Source: CBDCVO01 sp965223085 (GTDB lineage: Bacteria; Pseudomonadota; Gammaproteobacteria; Ga0077536). From it: DNA of 64,000 nt. The stretch is taken from contig OZ244981.1 in the NCBI GenBank assembly GCA_965223085.1, positions 4,154,001 to 4,218,000 of the forward strand, read 5' to 3'. Each line of letters begins with the position of its first letter. Within the stretch, counting starts at the first letter, position 1. Of the stretch, positions 16,989 through 25,322 are shown piece after piece. Below the pieces are notes generated by a model that saw only the letters and a program-made list of their open reading frames with translations, was not told the DNA's origin and did not search any database. The position numbers and the translations under genes are program-made.

Positions 16989-18419
16989 CTAATCCAACGC
17001 GTGCTTTTTCATACGATAGCGCAAGGTCATACGCGTGACGCCGAGACGCCGCGCGGCTTCAGATACGTTGCCGTTAGAGGTCTCCAGCGCCCCCAGTATC
17101 ATCTCGCGCTCGGCCTCGTCTAAGGTCATATGCCGAATATCCATTGCTCGCGATGATGGTATATCACGATGGGTATCCGGCAACATTAGCGTGTCGACAT
17201 CCACATGTCCGTCTACAGACAGCAGCACCGCGCGTTCAATGCAGTGCTTCAGCTCACGCACGTTTCCTGGCCAACTGTAGTTCTGCAACGCGTGTACTGC
17301 GGCCGGGCTGATATGAAAATTCTCGATTCCGTAGCGGCGCGCTATCTTGCTGCCAAACGCATTTATTAAACGCGGGATGTCCTCACCGCGCTGCCGCAAC
17401 GGTGCTACCGTAAGTGCCAGCAAATTCAGACGATAATAGAGATCGGAGCGCAGAGCACCTTCGTCCTTCATGGCCGCCACATCCCTATTCGTGGCAGTGA
17501 TAAACCACGCGCTCGTAGGAAACTCCTGGCTGCTACCAACCCGTCGTAAGCACCTCCGTTCCAGCACCGAGAGCAACTTGGATTGCATATCCTGCGAAAG
17601 TTCACCAATCTCGTCGAGAAACACGACACCGTCTTCAGCGGCTTCGATGAGGCCGATACGATCAGTGTGGGCATTGGTAAACGCGCCCTTGACGTGCCCA
17701 AATAATTCCGACTCAAATAGTTCTTGCGGTAAGGAGGTACAGTCGACCCGTACGAATGGCCGCGACGACCTAGTCGATAAGGCGTGCAAGCGCCGCGCCG
17801 TTACGTCCTTACCGACGCCTGTTTCGCCTAGTATCAACACTGTTGGTGGCGGCTCACTCGAGCGCTGCGTCAATAGTGCAATGCGCTCTATGTGTTCGCG
17901 CAAGCGCTGCATGGGGGGCGAATTTCCATACCATTCCTCGGTATCGCCGGCATGTGTTTCCCGAGCGCGCGAATATTTTAGGCTCAGGGAAATTTGCTGA
18001 TTGGCGATCACTCTTTGAACATCGAGCAACAACTCTTCGAGGTCCACAGGTTTGGTTAAATAATCCGTCGCGCCTTGTTTCATCGCCGCAACCGCATCTT
18101 CCACTTCGCCGTAGGCGGTCATGAGAATAACGGGGACCTCGAGATCTAATTCGGACCGCAAGCGTTGGAGAAAATCCATCCCTGACCCATCCGGCAGACG
18201 GATATCGAGCAAAACGAGCGCCGCGTCGCTATGTTCCAACCACGCCTCCGCCGCCGCCAAGGTGCTCACTAGCTCGCAGGTATACTCCGCGCGCGCTAGT
18301 CTGCGCGCAACCGCCTCACCGAACACCGCCTCATCTTCGATGATGAGAATTCGTGGCGCGGCGCGCGGCGCCGTGAGCGGTTTACTTGAATCTGCAAGCT
18401 GGCTATCGGCGCAAATCAC
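16989..18419 (-). CDS. Sigma-54-dependent response regulator (NtrC family), with GAFTNA variant
   Basis: This 476-residue regulator has a receiver domain with Asp72 as phospho-acceptor (LVLLDIRLPDGSG), a central AAA+ domain with Walker A GETGVGKD and the Walker B segment GVVFLDEIGEL, and a C-terminal Fis-type helix-turn-helix (RRLGVTRMTLRYRMKKH). The sigma-54-contacting loop reads GAFTNA instead of the usual GAFTGA (Asn codon at 17673-17675). The start is GTG 18419, which overlaps the kinase stop codon as GTGA; the longer frame upstream would lie inside the kinase gene. It forms a two-gene operon with the histidine kinase. Target genes are unknown. Confidence 0.92.
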   Translation of the reverse strand: MICADSQLADSSKPLTAPRAAPRILIIEDEAVFGEAVARRLARAEYTCELVSTLAAAEAWLEHSDAALVLLDIRLPDGSGMDFLQRLRSELDLEVPVILMTAYGEVEDAVAAMKQGATDYLTKPVDLEELLLDVQRVIANQQISLSLKYSRARETHAGDTEEWYGNSPPMQRLREHIERIALLTQRSSEPPPTVLILGETGVGKDVTARRLHALSTRSSRPFVRVDCTSLPQELFESELFGHVKGAFTNAHTDRIGLIEAAEDGVVFLDEIGELSQDMQSKLLSVLERRCLRRVGSSQEFPTSAWFITATNRDVAAMKDEGALRSDLYYRLNLLALTVAPLRQRGEDIPRLINAFGSKIARRYGIENFHISPAAVHALQNYSWPGNVRELKHCIERAVLLSVDGHVDVDTLMLPDTHRDIPSSRAMDIRHMTLDEAEREMILGALETSNGNVSEAARRLGVTRMTLRYRMKKHALD

Positions 18420-19879
18420 GGCGCATCCGTCCACGCCCCAGGCACGCTTATACTTACGCGCGTGCCGCACGGCTGTGCGGCGCCGAACACCAGCGTGCCA
18501 CCATGAGCTTTGCATACTTTAAACGCGAACGGGATCCCAAGACCCGTACCAAATCGCTTGGTCGTCGGCCCCGGATTTAAATTGCTGGGGGTCGGGCTAA
18601 ACGGCATACCGGGGCCTCCGTCTTCAATCGTCATCACGACTTCTTCCTCGTTAACACTCGCTGCTATACCGATTTGACCCCCGCTCGGCGTGACATCCAC
18701 CGCGTTACATAGCAAGCCATAGAGCGCTTGTTCCATCAAATCTTGATCGACAGTAACGACAACGTTTGCCGGCACGGTGTTAGTAACACGGATCGAGCGC
18801 TCGATTAGCCGCGGATGCATCAGTTCCAGCACAGTCCGCCACAGCACCTCGACACGAACGGTGCTGAGCTGCAACTCTAAAGGATGCAAATACGAAACCA
18901 GCGAATTAACCCATCGACCTAAACGATCGACGGTCGTGATTATTAATCCTGCCGATTCCTGGATTTCCGTTACGTCATTCGTTCCTTGCAATAACTGCGC
19001 CGTGGCGCGGATCGATGCCAAAGGGTTGCGGATGTTGTGCGCCACCACGGGCACCAAAGCACCTAACGCAGCTTGCCGTTCTTGTTCGACTAAAGCGTCA
19101 CGACTCGCCACCAAGTCTTGAGCCATTTGATTGATGCCGCTCGCCAGCTCCGTCACTTCGCTCGCGCCCTCGATGTCGAGACGCTCCTCAAATTTACCGG
19201 CGCTGATCCGATTCGCGCCCGAGACGATTCGCTGTATCGGTGCGACAAACCCGTCACGCAAACTACGCCAGGAAAGAAACAAGATGCCCACTGCGATCAA
19301 CAATGGGACAGGCATCACCCACGGTGCAATTTTGTGCCATCGCCCCATCGCCATTTGCTGCGCGTTCAACCGTTGGTTAATGAGGCCGCGGAAACTGTCG
19401 AATGCCGCTTCGAAATCCCCCACTAGCGCCTGCTCATAGATCGGATCGAGAAGTTTGATCCGTACGATCCGATTCAGCAGGTAGACGTCATCGAACATCG
19501 CGTTCATGTCCGCATGCAATTCTCCGTATGCTTGTTGCAACGCTTGCACCGCGTAATCCTCTGCGCGCGACTGGGAGGTGCGCCGCAGTGCGTTGAAATT
19601 CTGTTTGATTTCATCGGTGTAGCGGTCGTGAACTTGCTCTGCATTCGACGCATTGCGAAGGCGCGCCAAGGCTACGTCTTTAATTTGCCGAAACAAGGTC
19701 GCACGGATTTCGGCGCTGAGATGCGCCATATGATTCAGGCGCACGGCTTCTCGCGACGTTTTTTGCCAGAAGTAGGCCCACCCACCACCCAGCAGCGCTG
19801 TGACCAAAACCAGCACCAAAAACGCCAGTTCGTGGCTCAGCAGCAAACGTCGTAACGAATATCGGGCCGGGATAGGCAT
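18416..19879 (-). CDS. Membrane histidine kinase, NtrB-like partner
   Basis: This is a 487-residue sensor kinase. A first transmembrane segment (about residues 13-33) is followed by a largely helical periplasmic region (about 34-180) resembling a four-helix-bundle sensor. The second membrane segment is at about 183-203, then a HAMP domain, then a HisKA-type domain with His281 in VVAHNIRNPLASIRATAQ. The HATPase_c domain carries EDGGPGMPF and GTGLGIPFAFKVCKAHGG. The preferred start is ATG 19879 (MPIPARYSLRR). Its stop codon overlaps the GTG start of the sigma-54-dependent regulator, so they are a co-translated pair. The signal sensed is unknown. Confidence 0.92.
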   Translation of the reverse strand: MPIPARYSLRRLLLSHELAFLVLVLVTALLGGGWAYFWQKTSREAVRLNHMAHLSAEIRATLFRQIKDVALARLRNASNAEQVHDRYTDEIKQNFNALRRTSQSRAEDYAVQALQQAYGELHADMNAMFDDVYLLNRIVRIKLLDPIYEQALVGDFEAAFDSFRGLINQRLNAQQMAMGRWHKIAPWVMPVPLLIAVGILFLSWRSLRDGFVAPIQRIVSGANRISAGKFEERLDIEGASEVTELASGINQMAQDLVASRDALVEQERQAALGALVPVVAHNIRNPLASIRATAQLLQGTNDVTEIQESAGLIITTVDRLGRWVNSLVSYLHPLELQLSTVRVEVLWRTVLELMHPRLIERSIRVTNTVPANVVVTVDQDLMEQALYGLLCNAVDVTPSGGQIGIAASVNEEEVVMTIEDGGPGMPFSPTPSNLNPGPTTKRFGTGLGIPFAFKVCKAHGGTLVFGAAQPCGTRVSISVPGAWTDAP

Positions 19880-19928
19880 AGCTGAATTATACGTCGGTGG
19901 CGGCCTATTAGCGCCGTCCGCGGTACCC

Positions 19929-20465
19929 CTACCAAGGCAGCATGCGGCGGAAGCCGTGGTCTCCAGCGCGGATTAGGTGACTGAACGCACCCAGGAGATG
20001 CAAAATAATCAGCGACACAAGTGCCACCGAACACGCGACGTGAACTTCTGTAAACGTCTCATTCAAGACCACATCTTTATAACCCCAATGGGGCAAAGGT
20101 ATGCCAAAGTAGCGCGTCTTATAGCCGCTAAAAGCGGACGACAAGTAACCGCTAAGCGGTTGCGCAAACAGCAGCACATAAAATGCACCATGTGTCCAGC
20201 GTGCGAGCCCCCGCTGCCACCGGGTTAAACGTGTCGGCAGCGGCGGTGGCGGATAACGCAGACGCCAGACCAAACGCAACACCGAAACGAGCAAGACGGT
20301 CAATCCGAGCGATTTATGCAACCCAAAATAATAGCTTCGGCCCGGCCCTTTCGGGATTTCCACCATGAACCATCCTAAACCGATCAGTGCGATTACCAAA
20401 GCTGCTGTTGCCCAATGCAGTAGAATTGCGGTTTTTGTGTAGCGGGTCGGCGTGGCGCCATCCAC
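19929..20465 (-). CDS. Cytochrome b561
   Basis: This 178-residue integral membrane protein is of the bacterial diheme cytochrome b561 (CybB-like) family, with four transmembrane helices. Likely heme-ligating histidines lie in LLHWATAAL, GLHKSLGL, WTHGAFY and the C-terminal helix with EVHVACS and ILHLLGAFSH. It probably oxidises quinol or passes electrons between quinone and a periplasmic partner. The start is taken as GTG 20465, which has a good AGGAAG Shine-Dalgarno and lies just before the conserved opening TRYTKTAILLHW; a longer frame to 20597 adds 44 unlike residues. It is divergent from the L,D-transpeptidase operon. Confidence 0.88.
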   Translation of the reverse strand: MDGATPTRYTKTAILLHWATAALVIALIGLGWFMVEIPKGPGRSYYFGLHKSLGLTVLLVSVLRLVWRLRYPPPPLPTRLTRWQRGLARWTHGAFYVLLFAQPLSGYLSSAFSGYKTRYFGIPLPHWGYKDVVLNETFTEVHVACSVALVSLIILHLLGAFSHLIRAGDHGFRRMLPW

Positions 20466-20614
20466 CGGTGATTCTTCCTCTCGACAAAACAAGAATTCTA
20501 CACGGCATGGCCATAATGTGGGTGCCAAATTACAATGCGACACGAAATCGCTCGAGATCGCGTCCCGCTCGGTTGTGGACGAGTCGCGGCGAACCACCTA
20601 TTAGAAAAACCGGC

Positions 20615-21220
20615 ATGAAAACAGATCGCACGCTCCGCTATATCGCAGTGATGCTATTACTGTTGATTAATAGTATCGCGACCCCGACTTTGGCGGGCGA
20701 GGATGCCGACCGCCCACGTGCTCACGTCCAAGTTTACGAATTGGAGATCGTGAAAAGCGAACGCAAGTTATTCGTTAAACAACACGGTAGGATCAAACGA
20801 AGTTTCAACATTGCCGTCGGCAGCGGGGGGTATGGTGACAAACATCGGCGGGGCGACAAAAAAACACCGGTCGGTATCTATCAAATTTACGGATTCAATA
20901 ACAATAGCCGCTTTCATTTTTTTATGCGCCTTAACTACCCGAATATTAAAGACGCGTTTTTTGGCCTCAAGGACCGCGTGATTGGGCACAATGAGTACAA
21001 CCGCATTGTCTCGGCATGGCGGCGTGGCCACCCGCCACCGCAAAATACCCTCCTGGGCGGCGCAATTGGGATCCATGGGTTGGGGATCGAGAACGACGAA
21101 AAACTCGGGATACACGCCGACGAGAATTGGACCGAAGGATGCATCGCTCTGACGAACCGCGAAATTGAGGATCTACGCCGCTACGTGTCTCATGGCACGC
21201 GCGTGGTCATCAAAGAATGA
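20615..21220 (+). CDS. L,D-transpeptidase (YkuD family), secreted
   Basis: This 201-residue periplasmic enzyme has the YkuD catalytic fold, which cross-links or attaches proteins to peptidoglycan through meso-diaminopimelate. A signal peptide follows ATG 20615 (hydrophobic core VMLLLLINSIATPTLAG). The catalytic motif is IGIHGLG, then 20 residues later WTEGCIAL with nucleophile Cys176; the usual SxGC has Glu in place of Ser/His before Gly-Cys. The substrate-strand region GDKKTPVGIYQI is well conserved. It begins a run of five same-strand genes with 4-bp overlaps, so it is probably co-expressed with the DUF302 lipoprotein and the channel genes. Confidence 0.9.
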   Translation: MKTDRTLRYIAVMLLLLINSIATPTLAGEDADRPRAHVQVYELEIVKSERKLFVKQHGRIKRSFNIAVGSGGYGDKHRRGDKKTPVGIYQIYGFNNNSRFHFFMRLNYPNIKDAFFGLKDRVIGHNEYNRIVSAWRRGHPPPQNTLLGGAIGIHGLGIENDEKLGIHADENWTEGCIALTNREIEDLRRYVSHGTRVVIKE

Positions 21221-21711
21221 AACCGGTCGTGCCCATCGCGCGCTATGCCCTTATCGCGGCGTTGTTGGTGCTCTGTGGCTGCAACGAGTCAACGGCGCCG
21301 CCGGTCGCTCACCCGCAAGACGATTTGATCGTGCGGGGCTTGACCCAGAAACCGTTTGCCGATGTAATTCTTGAGCTTGAATTCGCGATCACCGAGCGCA
21401 ATTTTCGGATAACCGGTCGCAATACGATCGGTAAGGGGCTGCGCGCGCGAGGTTATAAAGATTTTCCTAACGTAGAAGTGATTCACTTTTGCAATCTAGA
21501 ATACGCGCGCGAAGTGCTACTTATCGATCCCGGGTACGTTGCCATGATGCCGTGCCGTATTACCGTGCACGAGACCCGCGATAGTAAAACTGCGATTAGC
21601 TTGATATTGCTACCTAACGACCACCGTGATCGAAAAGTCAACGCCTTTGCCGATCGAATGAATCAAACTTTGCGCGAAATACTGGCCTTCGTACTCGAAG
21701 AAGAACAATGA
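21217..21711 (+). CDS. DUF302-domain lipoprotein
   Basis: This 164-residue protein has a lipoprotein signal peptide: the segment ALIAALLVLCGC fits a lipobox with Cys22 as the acylated residue. The remainder matches the DUF302 fold, with the family-like stretch HFCNLEYAREVLLIDPGYVAMMPCRITVHE at about residues 87-116 given here only by its end points HFCNL and RITVHE. DUF302 proteins are small alpha/beta proteins of unclear role, and some members bind ligands. The ATG overlaps the transpeptidase stop by 4 bp, and the stop overlaps the next ATG by 4 bp, so translational coupling is likely. Envelope location fits the rest of the operon. Confidence 0.82.
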   Translation: MKPVVPIARYALIAALLVLCGCNESTAPPVAHPQDDLIVRGLTQKPFADVILELEFAITERNFRITGRNTIGKGLRARGYKDFPNVEVIHFCNLEYAREVLLIDPGYVAMMPCRITVHETRDSKTAISLILLPNDHRDRKVNAFADRMNQTLREILAFVLEEEQ

Positions 21712-22484
21712 AACTTCACGAGATACCACACTACCCGTTTCTCCTGTGGCTAATGTTCACTGGCCTCGTCGTTTTCGGGCTCTGCGTATTGTGGCAAGAA
21801 GGATTGATCCACGCGCTAGTGAGCAGCGATCGGAGCCGGATTTCGTTAGTGATTCTCCTCATTTATGCGCTCGCGAGCCTACATTGCGCCATGTTGGTGT
21901 GGAAACTAAGCCAAGAAATTGAACTCACAAAGACCGCTGCGGCGATCGCCCTAAGGGTCACCTCGGGGGCCAGTGTGCATGTCGTCGGTGACGAAGTGCA
22001 CATCGATGATAAGCAGCTTCCGGATTGCGCAGCGACACGTCATGTTCACGACTTGATGCGCGCACGCAACCATGAGCAAAACGCGACGCAACAATCGTCA
22101 ACAGCAGATAACTTGCTCGAGGCTTTTGTCGCGCGTCTAAAAGCCCCGCACGAGGTCGGCTGGTTTATCACCGATGTGCTGTTGAAGCTCGGTTTGCTCG
22201 GAACGATCGTTGGCTTCATTTTAATGCTCGGTTCAGTTGCTGACACGACGTCTTTGGATGTCAACACCATGCAAAAAGTACTCAAACAAATGAGTGTTGG
22301 GATGGGCACAGCCTTGTACACAACCCTCGCGGGCTTAGTAGCTAGCGTGTCGCTGGGCTTGCACTACTTGTTGCTCGACAAAAGCGCCGACGATTTAACG
22401 CAGAAAACGCTGCGACTCGCCAACGTCACGTTGCAGCCGTTCATCCAAGACACCCCTGGAAATTCGGATGCCCTTGTTCGCTAG
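21708..22484 (+). CDS. MotA/TolQ/ExbB-type proton channel subunit
   Basis: This 258-residue integral membrane protein has transmembrane segments at about residues 9-28, 46-65, 152-180 and 195-226. The MotA_ExbB core is clear in the last two: LGLLGTIVGFILMLGSV and GMGTALYTTLAGLVASVSLG. A long helical cytoplasmic stretch separates helices 2 and 3. This architecture serves proton-driven force generation (TonB, Tol, flagellar and Zorya systems). It overlaps the DUF302 gene by 4 bp and the next gene by 17 bp. The partner is the single-helix protein encoded immediately downstream, the same order as in exbB-exbD. Overall sequence is not that of standard ExbB or TolQ. Confidence 0.85.
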   Translation: MKLHEIPHYPFLLWLMFTGLVVFGLCVLWQEGLIHALVSSDRSRISLVILLIYALASLHCAMLVWKLSQEIELTKTAAAIALRVTSGASVHVVGDEVHIDDKQLPDCAATRHVHDLMRARNHEQNATQQSSTADNLLEAFVARLKAPHEVGWFITDVLLKLGLLGTIVGFILMLGSVADTTSLDVNTMQKVLKQMSVGMGTALYTTLAGLVASVSLGLHYLLLDKSADDLTQKTLRLANVTLQPFIQDTPGNSDALVR

Positions 22485-23076
22485 CAACTCGGCGCGTCGT
22501 CCTAATGCAGACCCGTTTACCGATCTACTCTTCAACGCATTACTTGGCTTCACATTCTTATTCGTGATTGCAGTAATGTTCATGAACCCAGTCGCTAAAA
22601 AAGGCATCATAAATCCTAAAGCCGAGTACATCATTACCGTAACGTGGCCCGACAACAACCCCGACGATATCGATACCTGGATCGAAGATCCACAAGGCAA
22701 CATCGTTTGGTTTCGTAACCGGGAGGCGGGCCTAATCCACTTAGATCGAGACGATCGAGGCCTCGCCAATGACACGTTGGAAATTAACGGACGCGAAATT
22801 CAAAATCCGTTAAACCAAGAGGTCGCCACAATCCGCGGAGTGGTGCCTGGTGAATACGTGGTCAACGTGCATTATTATGCGACGGAAACGGGGCAGGCTG
22901 TCCCGGTAACAGTGAAAGTAGCTAAAGTTAATCCAGCCTTAGAAATCGTATACTACGACGAAATAGTGCTGGAGAAGAAAGGCGATGAAAAAACGGCGGT
23001 TAGATTTTCAATCGATCAAAGTGGCAAAGTTGGCGGCATTAGCCAAATCGACAAAAGCATAGTTATCTTTCAATAG
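22468..23076 (+). CDS. ExbD/MotB-like single-helix subunit with DUF2135-like periplasmic domain
   Basis: This is a 202-residue protein with one N-terminal transmembrane helix (about residues 20-40). Asp15 and Asp19 just before or at the helix start (NADPFTDLLFNALLGFTFLF) sit where ExbD, MotB and ZorB carry their proton-binding Asp. The periplasmic part is neither the ExbD nor the OmpA-like domain. Residues 52-125 (ITVTWPDNNPDDIDTWIEDP, later GEYVVNVHYY) look like a DUF2135/YfaP-type beta-sandwich. The gene overlaps the channel subunit gene by 17 bp. I infer a dedicated proton-channel stator with an unusual load-bearing domain; the target is unknown. Confidence 0.75.
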   Translation: MPLFASNSARRPNADPFTDLLFNALLGFTFLFVIAVMFMNPVAKKGIINPKAEYIITVTWPDNNPDDIDTWIEDPQGNIVWFRNREAGLIHLDRDDRGLANDTLEINGREIQNPLNQEVATIRGVVPGEYVVNVHYYATETGQAVPVTVKVAKVNPALEIVYYDEIVLEKKGDEKTAVRFSIDQSGKVGGISQIDKSIVIFQ

Positions 23077-23088
23077 AGGGAGATTTTT

Positions 23089-23616
23089 GTGATCCTGTTG
23101 AGCAAAGTGGGATTGATCGCTGCCTACGTTCTCATTGCGCTATTGCTCCTGAGCGCTAATCTCTACGCCAACTGGTCGTGGCGGGTGAAAGCTATCGTGA
23201 TTTTCATCGTCTCGTGCTTCTATATAATCACGTATTATTCCTTTCCGCCGCTGTTCGGATGGCCAACAGCGGATAAACTGCCAGAACGCTTTCACTTGGT
23301 TTCGGCCTACGTCTTGGAGCCAGATAAACGCAGCGGAGCTGCCGGTGAAATCTACCTATGGGTGACCGACTTGACGGCCGGGTCTTCACGCCGCACGCCT
23401 CGGGCCCATCGATTAGAGTTCAGCGAGGAACTGCATTCACGCGTAGTCGAGGCCAGTACCAAACTACGCAAAGGCCTGCCGCAACTGGGCGAAGTCAAAA
23501 AAGAAGAAGAAGTCGTCGGTCCGCGCGCCCGCCCAAGCGACGAGACTCGGGCCGGTCAGCTGTCTACAAACATTACATTTTTCGACTTACCTGATCCCTT
23601 GTTTCCCGATAAGTGA
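23089..23616 (+). CDS. Membrane protein of unknown function, last gene of channel operon
   Basis: This is a 175-residue protein with two N-terminal transmembrane helices (about residues 5-25 and 33-53) and a polar tail of about 115 residues rich in charged residues (EVKKEEEVVGPRARPSDE). I recognise no domain. The start is GTG 23089 behind GAGGGAG, 12 bp after the ExbD-like gene. Its position and membrane nature make it a likely third component of the channel system, but there is no direct evidence. Repeat copy B begins 78 bp after its stop. Confidence 0.7.
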   Translation: MILLSKVGLIAAYVLIALLLLSANLYANWSWRVKAIVIFIVSCFYIITYYSFPPLFGWPTADKLPERFHLVSAYVLEPDKRSGAAGEIYLWVTDLTAGSSRRTPRAHRLEFSEELHSRVVEASTKLRKGLPQLGEVKKEEEVVGPRARPSDETRAGQLSTNITFFDLPDPLFPDK

Positions 23617-23940
23617 CCTGCGCTGCCGCTGAGCTGTCGCCGAAACTCGCGAAAAACTGACGGTTCTTCGCCGAACCGCTGCGCAAAAACCGATTCAACC
23701 TAGAATCCTCAGGTGGACGGCATTCAAGCGGCGTCTCGCGTGTTGTTTGACGAGGCATCACGAGACGCAATAGTCGGCCTATTCCAACGAGTTATAACGC
23801 CGCCAGGCACCGCGCGAGACGGGCAAGGTCGTAGCGGCATCCACCCAATGAGTGAAACCGAGAGGCTCCTTATCATCGCTACATCTATGAGCTGTGGCTC
23901 ACTCGAAGCGGCCAACCGAGGATTCTAGGTTCAACGTCGC
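23617..23940. other. Intergenic region holding repeat copy B
   Basis: These 324 bp lie between the convergent ends of the channel operon and tilS. Most of the stretch is repeat copy B (23694-23934), which ends 6 bp from the tilS stop codon. No gene is visible and no separate terminator hairpin was recognised. Confidence 0.6.
23694..23934 (+). repeat. Dispersed repeat with terminal inverted repeats, copy B
   Basis: This 241-bp copy has the best-preserved ends: TTCAACCTAGAATCCTCAGG at the left, and TTGAACCTAGAATCCTCGGT on the opposite strand at the right, so about 22 bp are inverted at each end. The core (TATTCCAACGAGTTATAACG, GCCGCCAGGCACCGCGCGAG, ACGGGCA) is nearly identical to copy A, and AATGAGTGAAACCGAGAG follows. 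It lies in the same orientation as copy A. Confidence 0.88.
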
Positions 23941-25293
23941 TCAACGGATCCATCGCCATACTAATATCCAGGAATCCTCGCCGGGTTGTGCGGCACATTC
24001 CGCGCAAACAAAATACGGTGGCATAGCAACAAGCGCACCGTCAGCATAGACCAAGGGCAACAAATTACGCTCCCAGGGAGGCACACCGAGTTCTTGCAAT
24101 ATTTTCTTGAGACTTTGTGAATGACGACGCCCCTGGGGACGACAACGCTCGCCACCACGACGGGTACCGATCGCCAGTTTGTGGCCCGCCAGGACGCGCG
24201 CAGCAACCCCGCGGTCGCGTGAGCGTCGTGCGCTGAGGCAGCCCGCAGGCAAGTTGGCGATTTCATGGAGATGCCACGGCTTAAGCGCACCATCGCCCGC
24301 GCGGGGTAACTCACACATCAGATAAAGTGACCCGCGATAGCGCCTCACTTCTACCCCTTTATAGCGGAGTACGGGGATCGCATCTGAGCGTGCTTCAAGA
24401 AGCGCCCGTTGGATTTCGCGCAAATGTGCTTTATCAGGCGGAGAATGACCTGCCCGCACAATCCAACGCCGCAGCAACACATTTTTAAGTTCGGGCGAGC
24501 GTGATTCTAATGCTGACATCGGCAAGCGACGATCCGTCGCGCCGCTAGCGCGCAAGATAGCATCCGCCATCTCATCGTTCGCAACGGCGATGTCTCGCTG
24601 TAGCACGGCCAGATCGGTGAGGCGACGTGTAGCGGCGGGCCATGCGGTTTGCAAACGCGGCACGATTTCATGGCGCAAGTAATTACGCTGTATCGCGAGA
24701 TCCTTGTTACTCGGATCCTCTATCCATCGAACATCACAACTCGCGGCGTATTTCATGATCTGGTTTTGGCTTACGTTCAACAACGGACGTGCCAACCATC
24801 CTGTGCCCAGTGGTCGCAACCACGGCATTCCGCGCAAACCGTGGGCACCGCTTCCGCGCATCGCGTTGAGCAACACGGTTTCTGCTTGATCGTCGTGGTG
24901 GTGGGCGTTTAACACGATGTCGTCGCGGCGCACGCATGCAGCGATCGCGCGGTAGCGTGCTGCGCGCGCCCACGCCTCGACGCTCACACCACTTGCCGGA
25001 CGCTCCTCTAAGCGGATCACGGTAATCGGCAAGCCGCGTTGTTTCGTCTCACGCGCGCAAAACCTCGCCCAAGCTCGACTGCTGCTGGACAGCGCATGAT
25101 CGACATGAATTACCGCGATGCTCCGCCCGATAGATGCTCGGGCATGGGCCACTAAATCCAACAATACCATCGAATCGAGGCCGCCGCTCAGGGCCACCCA
25201 ATACCTATTCGTCGCGATCGGGGGCGTTTGCGTAAAAACGCGCTCGAGCGTACCGATGAGCTGCGCCAAGAGGAAATCCCGAGAGCTCGTCAT
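23941..25293 (-). CDS. tilS: tRNA(Ile)-lysidine synthetase
   Basis: This 450-residue enzyme modifies C34 of the tRNA-Ile CAU anticodon to lysidine, so that it reads AUA codons. The N-type ATP pyrophosphatase PP-loop is visible as LSGGLDSMVLLDL (about residues 34-46). HHDDQAETVLLNAMRGSG (about 131-148) and the NYLRHEIVPRL segment (about 204-214) are characteristic. The C-terminal part (about 330-450) fits the TilS substrate-binding domains, including a family-typical GERCRPQGR and PPWERNLLPLVY. It is the last gene of the dnaE-accA-tilS run, 29 bp after accA, as in many gammaproteobacteria. Confidence 0.95.
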   Translation of the reverse strand: MTSSRDFLLAQLIGTLERVFTQTPPIATNRYWVALSGGLDSMVLLDLVAHARASIGRSIAVIHVDHALSSSSRAWARFCARETKQRGLPITVIRLEERPASGVSVEAWARAARYRAIAACVRRDDIVLNAHHHDDQAETVLLNAMRGSGAHGLRGMPWLRPLGTGWLARPLLNVSQNQIMKYAASCDVRWIEDPSNKDLAIQRNYLRHEIVPRLQTAWPAATRRLTDLAVLQRDIAVANDEMADAILRASGATDRRLPMSALESRSPELKNVLLRRWIVRAGHSPPDKAHLREIQRALLEARSDAIPVLRYKGVEVRRYRGSLYLMCELPRAGDGALKPWHLHEIANLPAGCLSARRSRDRGVAARVLAGHKLAIGTRRGGERCRPQGRRHSQSLKKILQELGVPPWERNLLPLVYADGALVAMPPYFVCAECAAQPGEDSWILVWRWIR

Positions 25294-25322
25294 GCTAGCG
25301 GATCCGCGTGCGGGCGGCGCGA

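Noticed and set aside
20615..23616. Zorya-type phage defence system
   Set aside because: A MotA-like and a MotB-like protein are present, but there is no OmpA-type domain on the second and no ZorC, ZorD or ZorE helicase/nuclease gene nearby. L,D-transpeptidase linkage points to envelope work.
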